DNA of 6,778 nt, from positions 1-6,778 of the forward strand of contig JAAEES010000056.1 in assembly GCA_013415575.1 (NCBI GenBank), in the 5' to 3' direction. Position 1 is the first letter of the stretch. Each line of letters begins with the position of its first letter. Positions 1-5,177 of the stretch are shown here, in pieces. The notes beneath the pieces were generated by a model, which saw nothing but the letters and a program-made list of their open reading frames with translations, was not told the origin of the DNA and searched no databases. The stretch comes from Methanomicrobiales archaeon (lineage in GTDB: Archaea > Halobacteriota > Methanomicrobia > Methanomicrobiales > Methanospirillaceae). The position numbers and the translations under genes are program-made.

Positions 1-185
1 AGTTCGGCAGCACTCAGAGCGGTGAAGAGGGCGACACATCCGGCGAGGGCAAAGGAAAGAATGACTGATGGTCCGGCCAGGCCGGATGCCACCCCGACCA
101 GCACAAAGATACCGGCCCCGATAATCGCACCGATACTTACTGCAGCAGCCGACCATACCCCAAGCGATTTCTTCAGTTCGGGCAT
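1..185 (-). CDS. APC superfamily amino acid permease, N-terminal part (runs off left edge)
   Basis: Read on the minus strand, an ATG at 185 opens a frame that stays open to the window edge, giving 61 complete codons. The protein starts MPELKKSLGVWSAAAVSIGA and continues with the TM1 motif IIGAGIFVLVG (residues 21-31), the unwound substrate-binding helix typical of APC transporters. GLAGPS then leads into a second hydrophobic helix (about 40-58) ending in SAAEL. The family imports or exchanges amino acids across the cytoplasmic membrane, usually with 12 helices; only about the first two are visible, so the substrate cannot be told. An in-frame stop lies 39 nt upstream and no other start codon falls between, so the start is well fixed. 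A TATA-like box at 211-218 would place the transcript start almost at the ATG, suggesting a nearly leaderless mRNA. It is divergent from the peptidase operon, whose last gene encodes a related permease. Confidence 0.88.
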   Translation of the reverse strand, partial: MPELKKSLGVWSAAAVSIGAIIGAGIFVLVGVASGLAGPSVILSFALAGCVALFTALSAAE

Positions 186-186
186 T

Positions 187-206
187 GAAAGTGCCCTATT
201 ACTTTC
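187..206. repeat. short inverted repeat in the divergent promoter region (possible operator)
   Basis: GAAAGT (187-192) and ACTTTC (201-206) are perfect 6-bp arms around an 8-nt spacer. The element lies between the minus-strand TATA-like box and the ATG at 185, over the expected transcript start of the divergent permease, where a repressor would act. Arms this short can easily occur by chance in a region of this size, so the operator reading is weak. Confidence 0.25.
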
Positions 207-210
207 GGAG

Positions 211-218
211 TATATTAG
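211..218 (-). promoter_or_regulatory. TATA-like box for the divergent permease
   Basis: The minus strand reads CTAATATA here, matching 6 of 8 positions of the archaeal TATA consensus TTTATATA. Archaeal boxes centre about 26 nt before the transcript start, which puts that start near 188-189, only 3-4 nt before the ATG at 185. A weak Shine-Dalgarno-like AGGG (minus strand, 194-197) would then lie outside the message, so leaderless initiation is the simpler reading. Inferred from position and sequence only. Confidence 0.45.
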
Positions 219-285
219 CCTATGGTGGACTTAATTGGTAAAACACGATATTTGATAAGTCTGACTGCAGAGTGCAGGAAGAGGA

Positions 286-293
286 TTTATATA
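286..293 (+). promoter_or_regulatory. consensus archaeal TATA box of the M13 peptidase operon
   Basis: TTTATATA matches the archaeal TATA consensus at all eight positions and follows a purine-rich stretch (GGAAGAGGA, 277-285) that could serve as the BRE. A transcript start about 26 nt beyond the box centre falls at 314-317, essentially at the ATG at 317. This argues for a leaderless transcript and against upstream starts at 272 (GTG) and 305 (ATG), which would lie before the start of the RNA. A small inverted repeat, CTGCA-GAG-TGCAG (265-277), sits just upstream of the BRE region. Confidence 0.6.
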
Positions 294-316
294 TCATTGG
301 ATCGATGGGGCAGCAC

Positions 317-2269
317 ATGGAGAGGGATCAGTCGATCGCACCCGGTGATGATTTCTACCTTTCCGTGAACGGGGACTGGATTAAAGACCACCCTGTTCCG
401 CCCGACAAGACCGCCTATGACGTCTTTACCGAACTCAATGACATCACCGAAGGACATATCCGGTCCCTCGTCGAGGAGGTTGCCGGGCATGCGGGTGCAG
501 AACCCGCATCTCTCCAGAGGAAGATCGGAGACCTCTATCGCACAGGGATGGACACTGCTTCCATTGAGCGCCAGGGTCTCAATCCCATCACCGAAGATCT
601 GGATCGCATCTCCCGTATACAGCAGGTTTCTGATCTGCAGGCCTTCATCGCGTTCCTGGTAAAATGCGGAATTGGTCCCTGTTTTGAGCTGTTTGCCGAG
701 ATCGACCCGAAGAACAGCACCATGATGATCGCAGGCCTTGCACAGGGAGGGCTCGGGCTTCCAAACAGGGAGTACTACCTGAAAGAAGATACCGAATCCG
801 AAGAAATCAGGGCCAGGTACCAGGACCATATTGCGAAGATATTCCAGTTCCTCGGCACCTCCACCGGTTCCGCAAGAGAGGCTGCGAAGACGGTCATGGA
901 TATGGAGACGCGGCTGGCAAAGGCGTCCTATTCCCCGGAGGAGAACCGGGATCCGGAAGCAACCTATCATAAATTGAGCCCTGAGGATCTGAATGAGGTT
1001 GCCCCCGGAATAGACTGGGCGGCGTTTTTTTCCGCTATCGGCTACCCGGACGTGCGGGAGATGAATGTCCACCAGCCGCGCTTTTTCAGGGAGCTCGGCT
1101 CGATGATCTCCACTGTCGGGGTTGAAGAATGGAAGATATTTCTTCGCTGGAAACTGATCACCGCGCTTGCCCCGTTCCTTGATTCCCGTTTTGAGCAGGA
1201 GAATTTCGCGTTTTACGGGAAGGTCCTGAATGGCCAGCCCCGGATGAAACCCCGCTGGAAGAGGGTTTTGGCGACGATGGACTTTGCATTGGGCGATGCG
1301 GTCGGGAGGCTGTATGTGGAGCGATACTTCCCTCCGGAAGCGAAGAAGAGGATGCTCGACCTGGTGGAGAAATTACGGGAGTCATTCCGATCGCGGATCG
1401 GACAACTCTCCTGGATGGGCCCGGACACCAAGAAGGAAGCCCTGCAAAAACTCTCCCGGATAGACCTCAAGATCGGGTACCCTGACACATGGCAGGAGTA
1501 CCTTGATCTGGAGAGCGATTCCGATTCTTATGTGATGAATGTTCTCCGGGCGATGAAGTATGATTTCATGAAGGGCCCTCAGGGGCTTGATAAGGTAGGA
1601 AAACCCGTTGACAGAACGACATGGTACATGCATCCCCAGACGATCAATGCCTATTATGATCCTGGCATGAATGAGATTGTCTTTCCGGCTGCCATTCTGC
1701 AGCCTCCGTTCTTCGGCATGGATGCCAACGATGCATCCAATTACGGGGCTATAGGTGCGGTCATCGGCCATGAAATGACCCATGGTTTCGATGATATGGG
1801 CAGGAAGTATGATCGGGACGGAAATCTCAGAGACTGGTGGACAGAGGACGATGAGAAGGAATTTATGCGGCGGGCAAAGGGCCTTGCCGATCAGTATAGT
1901 GCTGAGGAAGTGCTTCCCGGGCTCCCTGCAAACGGCCAACTCACCCTTGGGGAGGATATCGCTGACCTTGGCGGGCTCACCATCGCGTATCATGCGTATG
2001 CAAAGCTGCACAAGGAAGACGAAGAAGTCAGAGACTCTGAAGGATTCACCGATTTCCAGCGGTTTTTCATCAGTTACGCTACAATCTGGCGGGAGAATAT
2101 CCGGCCGGAGGCACTCCGGAACCGGGTGCTGTCGGATGTCCATGCCCCAAATCGCCTGCGGGTGAACTGCGTGGTATTCAATATGCCGGAATTCTATTCC
2201 GCATTTCCCGGTATTAAACGAGAGAGCAAACTCTTCCGGCCCCCGGAAAAACGGCCGGAGATCTGGTAG
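317..2269 (+). CDS. M13 family (neprilysin/PepO-like) zinc endopeptidase
   Basis: A 650-residue zinc metallopeptidase that should cut oligopeptides on the amino side of hydrophobic residues, as the family does. The N-terminal M13 domain begins PGDDFYLSVNGDWI (about residues 9-22). The catalytic domain carries substrate-binding NAYY (Asn444, Ala445), zinc motif HEMTH (His485, Glu486, His489), EDIADLGG (third zinc ligand Glu546, with Asp550) and the transition-state residues His609 and Arg615 in HAPNRLRVN. Spacings match neprilysin closely: Asn to His 41, His to Arg 6. The chain ends in Trp (RPEIW), as the family does. There is no signal peptide or membrane helix and only three cysteines, so I place it in the cytoplasm, unlike secreted, disulfide-rich neprilysins. 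The frame is open from GTG 272, and ATG 305 is also possible; 317 is preferred because a perfect TATA box lies at 286-293. The M20 gene follows after 15 nt, implying an operon. The active site is complete, so function is likely. Confidence 0.95.
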   Translation: MERDQSIAPGDDFYLSVNGDWIKDHPVPPDKTAYDVFTELNDITEGHIRSLVEEVAGHAGAEPASLQRKIGDLYRTGMDTASIERQGLNPITEDLDRISRIQQVSDLQAFIAFLVKCGIGPCFELFAEIDPKNSTMMIAGLAQGGLGLPNREYYLKEDTESEEIRARYQDHIAKIFQFLGTSTGSAREAAKTVMDMETRLAKASYSPEENRDPEATYHKLSPEDLNEVAPGIDWAAFFSAIGYPDVREMNVHQPRFFRELGSMISTVGVEEWKIFLRWKLITALAPFLDSRFEQENFAFYGKVLNGQPRMKPRWKRVLATMDFALGDAVGRLYVERYFPPEAKKRMLDLVEKLRESFRSRIGQLSWMGPDTKKEALQKLSRIDLKIGYPDTWQEYLDLESDSDSYVMNVLRAMKYDFMKGPQGLDKVGKPVDRTTWYMHPQTINAYYDPGMNEIVFPAAILQPPFFGMDANDASNYGAIGAVIGHEMTHGFDDMGRKYDRDGNLRDWWTEDDEKEFMRRAKGLADQYSAEEVLPGLPANGQLTLGEDIADLGGLTIAYHAYAKLHKEDEEVRDSEGFTDFQRFFISYATIWRENIRPEALRNRVLSDVHAPNRLRVNCVVFNMPEFYSAFPGIKRESKLFRPPEKRPEIW

Positions 2270-2284
2270 CGGCAGGGTTTCATT

Positions 2285-3640
2285 ATGGAAAGGGCATTCA
2301 GTGTCGAAGAGATTCGCCAGAAAGTACGGGCCCTGATGCCCGAAGTCATGGAAGACCTCAAACAGCTCATCAATTATCCATCGGTGGCTTTTCCAGGCTA
2401 CCCCTCCGGGCCGGTCCTGGATATGGCAGATGCAACGGTTGGGGTAATCAAGAAGTATGGCCTGCAGGATGTCCATCTTCTCGACATCCCCGGAGGATAC
2501 CCGGCAGTTTACGGGGAGATCCCGGCACCGCCCGGTGCGCCGACGGTGCTGATGTACGCCCACTATGACGTCCAGCCGGCGCGGAAGGAAGATGGGTGGG
2601 AGACGGATCCATGGACGCCGGTGTTGAAGAACGGACGTCTGTACGGGCGGGGAGCAGCCGATGACAAATCGGGGATCATGATCACTGCCGCCTCTCTTGG
2701 GGTATTTGAGGGAAGACCCCCGGTGGGGGTGAAGGTGATCATCGAGGGCAGTGAGGAGACTCCCGGCCACCTTGAGGAATTTGTCCCCCTTCACCCGGAC
2801 TTCTTCTCCTGTGATGTAATCATGGTGGCCGATAACGGCAACCTGTCCGTGGGAGAGCCGGCACTCACCACGACGCTCCGGGGAGAGGTTTCCTGCATCA
2901 TCGAGGTTCAGACCCTTGACCACGCGGTGCATTCTGGATCCTTTGGCGGAGCGGCGCCAGATGCCCTGGTCTCCCTGATCAGGATCCTCTCCACCCTCCA
3001 TGATGCCCGCGGCAATGTCGCTGTGCAGGGTCTCCGGTCCTATCCGCAGAAGGAAGTCGAGTACCCGGAAGAGCTTTATCGGCGGGACTCCGGTCTGCTC
3101 GAGGGTGTGGATCTCATCGGCACCGGATCGCTTTCTGCACGCCTATGGTCAAAGCCCTCCGTGACCGTGATCGGGATTGATGCTCCCTCGGTCGGGGGTG
3201 CGTCCAACATCCTGATCCCCCGGGCTGCCGCAAAGGTGAGCATGCGTATTTCCCCCGATGCGGATGCCGATCATGAGCTGCAGATCCTTATGGATCATCT
3301 TCAAGCCGTCGCACCCTGGAATGTCCCTGTGAAGGTCACAAAGGTGAGCGTGAATTCAGGATTCGTCTGCCCGATAGACGGGCCCGGGTATGGGGCAGCC
3401 CGGAGGTCACTGGAGAATGCATTTGAAAAGCCGGTCGTGGAGATGGGTGCTGGGGGATCGATCCCCCTGCTGCATGTGCTCCGGGAGACCGTGCCGAAGG
3501 CAGAGTTTATCCTGTGGGGAGCGCAGGATGCTTCTTCTTCCCGCATACACGGGACTGATGAGAGCGTGGATATTTGGGAATTGGAGCGTTTCATCGTGGC
3601 ACAAAGCCTGTTACTCAAGTCCCTTGGAGAAGGGAGATGA
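2285..3640 (+). CDS. M20 family metallopeptidase, probable dipeptidase
   Basis: A 451-residue dinuclear-zinc peptidase of the M20 (carnosinase/PepV/CPG2-like) group, which removes single amino acids from di- or short peptides in the cytosol. The full metal and catalytic set is visible: AHYDVQP (ligand His93, Asp95), GRGAADDKSG (bridging Asp126), GSEE (catalytic Glu157, ligand Glu158), VADNGN (ligand Asp183) and RIHGTDESVD (ligand His422). The lid/dimer domain starts around HSGSFGGAAPDAL (His216 within about 190-310). The wording of AHYDVQP and of HSG.FGGA resembles the dipeptidase branch more than ArgE or DapE; the exact substrate is not readable. The ATG at 2285 has AGGG (2274-2277) at 7-nt spacing. 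It starts 15 nt after the M13 gene and precedes a permease by 38 nt, fitting a peptide-degradation operon. No truncation or missing ligand is seen. Confidence 0.94.
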   Translation: MERAFSVEEIRQKVRALMPEVMEDLKQLINYPSVAFPGYPSGPVLDMADATVGVIKKYGLQDVHLLDIPGGYPAVYGEIPAPPGAPTVLMYAHYDVQPARKEDGWETDPWTPVLKNGRLYGRGAADDKSGIMITAASLGVFEGRPPVGVKVIIEGSEETPGHLEEFVPLHPDFFSCDVIMVADNGNLSVGEPALTTTLRGEVSCIIEVQTLDHAVHSGSFGGAAPDALVSLIRILSTLHDARGNVAVQGLRSYPQKEVEYPEELYRRDSGLLEGVDLIGTGSLSARLWSKPSVTVIGIDAPSVGGASNILIPRAAAKVSMRISPDADADHELQILMDHLQAVAPWNVPVKVTKVSVNSGFVCPIDGPGYGAARRSLENAFEKPVVEMGAGGSIPLLHVLRETVPKAEFILWGAQDASSSRIHGTDESVDIWELERFIVAQSLLLKSLGEGR

Positions 3641-3678
3641 GATCGGTCAACACTCCAAGATATGAACCAGGTTATTGA

Positions 3679-5001
3679 ATGGCGGGAAGTACACGGAGCG
3701 GAGGGCTCAGCATCTTCACGGCAATCGCATTTGCCGTGGGCAACATGGTCGGTGCCGGAGTGTTCGTATTGAGCGGCTTAATCGTTCATGTCGCCGGTCC
3801 TTCCGCCGTGCTCTCCTACCTCTTCTGCGGGATCCTGGTAACTTTCTCCGGATTGTCCTACTCTGCCCTCGCAAGCGTCTACCCGGAAGACGGCGGGGGA
3901 TATCTCTTTTCCCGGCGTATGCTCGGGCCGCTACCTGGTTTCATCGCCGGATGGGCCATGTACATCAGCCTCACCATCGCCAGTGCATTCGTTCTCCTCG
4001 GGTTTGGTATCTATGCAAACCTCCTCCTGAACAGCTCGTATGACCCCCGTTATTTCGCCCTGGTCGGCCTCGTTTTGCTTTCCATCCTCAACATGAGGGG
4101 GGTATCCGAGGCCGGGAAACTGGAGACCGGCCTTGTCGTCTCCAAGGTTATCATTCTGCTGGCATTCATCGTTGCCGGGTTTATCCATATCAGTGCCAGC
4201 GATTTTACCCCCTTCTTAACCGCCGGAGCCGGAGGGATGCTGAAGGGCATGACCATGGTCTTCTTCGCCTATATCGGGTTCCAGGTCGTGGCCCTCATGG
4301 GTGGTGAGATCAAGGAATCATCAAGAAACGTGCCTCTTGCCACGCTGGCAGCGATCGGCATCGTCGCATTCATCTACATCGGGGTCATCATCGGGCTACT
4401 CTCGGCGGATCTTCCGGTATACGGCGAGGAAAGTGTCTTCGATGCGGCACTGGTGCTTTTCGGAAGTATTGGGGCTACGGTGGTTGCGCTCGGTGCAGTC
4501 TTCTCCACCCTGTCGTCAGCCAATGCCAATATTATCGGTGCATCCCGGATCACCATGGAGATGGCCTGCGAGAAGCAGATTCCAGGGAGGTTTGCCCGCC
4601 TGTCCCACGGTCAGCCGAAAAACTCCATCCTCTTTGGCACCCTTCTGGCCGGGGTGCTGATCATCTACGGGGATCTTGCGTTCGTGGTAAACCTGACCAA
4701 TGTGACGACGCTTGTTACCATGGCCCTGGTCAATGCCAGCGCCTTTCTCCTGGTCAGGAAGGAACACCTGGTGCCTCCCGAGAAATCCTATTTCCGGATA
4801 CCGCTCGGGGTATTCATCCCGGCCCTCGGCGGTATCTCCTGCATCGCCATGCTGGCCACCCTCGATTTGCGGATCGTCGTGCTTGGATGTATTGTACTGG
4901 TCACCGGAATGTTCCTCTACTATATTGAGGATACCCCCGAAGGGGAGGTGATACGGAGCGAGATACGAGAAAAACTGCGGAGGAGACGGAATTCTACCTG
5001 A
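3679..5001 (+). CDS. APC superfamily amino acid permease (complete)
   Basis: A 440-residue integral membrane transporter of the amino acid-polyamine-organocation superfamily. TM1 has the substrate-binding glycine motif GNMVGAGVFVLSG (21-33). The TM2-TM3 loop has YPEDGGGYLFSRRMLG (68-83), matching the family pattern of Pro/acidic/GGxY followed by basic residues. TM6 has FFAYIGFQVVALMGGE (195-210) followed by IKESSRNVP, and the loop after TM8 has ASRITMEMACEKQIPGRFA (288-306). I count about 12 helices, near 12-35, 42-64, 86-117, 124-139, 150-171, 188-209, 219-241, 254-287, 315-333, 339-358, 375-393 and 397-415. The tail is charged (EKLRRRRNST) and should be cytoplasmic. A TGA directly precedes the ATG, and AGGT (3669-3672) lies 6 nt upstream, so the start is secure. 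Position behind two peptidases suggests moving amino acids linked to peptide breakdown; direction and substrate are unknown. Confidence 0.94.
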   Translation: MAGSTRSGGLSIFTAIAFAVGNMVGAGVFVLSGLIVHVAGPSAVLSYLFCGILVTFSGLSYSALASVYPEDGGGYLFSRRMLGPLPGFIAGWAMYISLTIASAFVLLGFGIYANLLLNSSYDPRYFALVGLVLLSILNMRGVSEAGKLETGLVVSKVIILLAFIVAGFIHISASDFTPFLTAGAGGMLKGMTMVFFAYIGFQVVALMGGEIKESSRNVPLATLAAIGIVAFIYIGVIIGLLSADLPVYGEESVFDAALVLFGSIGATVVALGAVFSTLSSANANIIGASRITMEMACEKQIPGRFARLSHGQPKNSILFGTLLAGVLIIYGDLAFVVNLTNVTTLVTMALVNASAFLLVRKEHLVPPEKSYFRIPLGVFIPALGGISCIAMLATLDLRIVVLGCIVLVTGMFLYYIEDTPEGEVIRSEIREKLRRRRNST

Positions 5002-5027
5002 TAATCTGAGATGTTCTTCAATGCGGC

Positions 5028-5039
5028 TCGATTTATCGA
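5028..5039. repeat. palindrome TCGAT-TT-ATCGA downstream of the permease gene
   Basis: Perfect 5-bp arms (5028-5032 and 5035-5039) surround a 2-nt spacer, 26 nt after the permease stop. Nine of its bases (TCGATTTAT, 5028-5036) recur in inverted orientation as ATAAATCGA at 5110-5118, over the TATA-like box of the next gene. It could be a binding site paired with the promoter copy, or chance; no T-run follows that would make it a clear terminator. Confidence 0.25.
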
Positions 5040-5090
5040 ATTCTTCTGGTTTGACAAACGAGGAAGACCGGCATTTCCTGGCTGTACGGG

Positions 5091-5108
5091 CTCTCTGCCC
5101 CCAGAGAG
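5091..5108. repeat. perfect 7-bp inverted repeat abutting a TATA-like box
   Basis: CTCTCTG (5091-5097) and CAGAGAG (5102-5108) pair perfectly around a CCCC loop. A weaker alternative stem, GGGC/GCCC (5088-5091 with 5097-5100), would compete with it in RNA. The right arm ends directly against TATAAAT (5109-5115), where the BRE contacted by TFB should be, so a protein bound here could block or aid initiation of the AarF/UbiB gene. It might instead be the 3' hairpin of the permease transcript, but no U-tract follows immediately. Confidence 0.5.
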
Positions 5109-5115
5109 TATAAAT
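5109..5115 (+). promoter_or_regulatory. TATA-like box for the AarF/UbiB gene
   Basis: TATAAAT lies 62 nt before the ATG at 5178. A start of transcription about 26 nt beyond it, near 5138, would give a leader of about 40 nt containing the GAGGT ribosome-binding site at 5162. It suggests the kinase gene has its own promoter rather than depending on the peptidase-permease operon. The box matches the consensus less well than the one at 286-293. Confidence 0.4.
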
Positions 5116-5161
5116 CGAATGAACGAGCATGGAAAAGAAGGGTTCTTTTTGGACCGTTAAC

Positions 5162-5166
5162 GAGGT
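5162..5166 (+). promoter_or_regulatory. Shine-Dalgarno GAGGT before the AarF/UbiB gene
   Basis: GAGGT lies 11 nt before the ATG at 5178 and 3 nt before another ATG at 5170. The first spacing is rather long and the second short. The ATG at 5170 opens only a three-codon frame (ATG CGT CAA TGA) whose stop overlaps the kinase ATG as ATGA. The site may therefore serve the kinase directly, or by reinitiation after the mini-frame. Confidence 0.4.
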
Positions 5167-5177
5167 TCGATGCGTCA

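Noticed and set aside
22..234. A 70-codon plus-strand open frame at the left edge
   Set aside because: The opposite strand encodes a clear APC permease N-terminus with the GAGIFVL motif, so this frame is its shadow.
1382..3001. A 539-codon open frame on the minus strand, opposite the M13 and M20 genes
   Set aside because: It spans the junction of two well-identified genes, its translation shows no recognisable domain, and its composition (rich in His, Arg, Pro and Ile) is typical of an antisense shadow of GC-rich coding sequence.
3641..3678. Possible promoter or terminator between the M20 gene and the permease
   Set aside because: The 38-nt gap holds only a Shine-Dalgarno-like AGGT and no TATA consensus, T-run or hairpin, so read-through from the upstream genes is the better explanation.
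5143..5150. T-rich run TTCTTTTT as a possible terminator of the permease operon
   Set aside because: It is short, lies beyond the presumed transcript start of the next gene, and has no convincing stem directly before it. It could be a weak archaeal oligo-T terminator, but the sequence alone does not support calling it.
5011..5160. A 49-residue plus-strand open frame (MFFNAARFIEFFWFD...) in the spacer before the AarF/UbiB gene
   Set aside because: There is no well-placed ribosome-binding site, the frame runs through the hairpin repeat and the TATA-like box, and the peptide resembles nothing I recognise. A small protein is not excluded.
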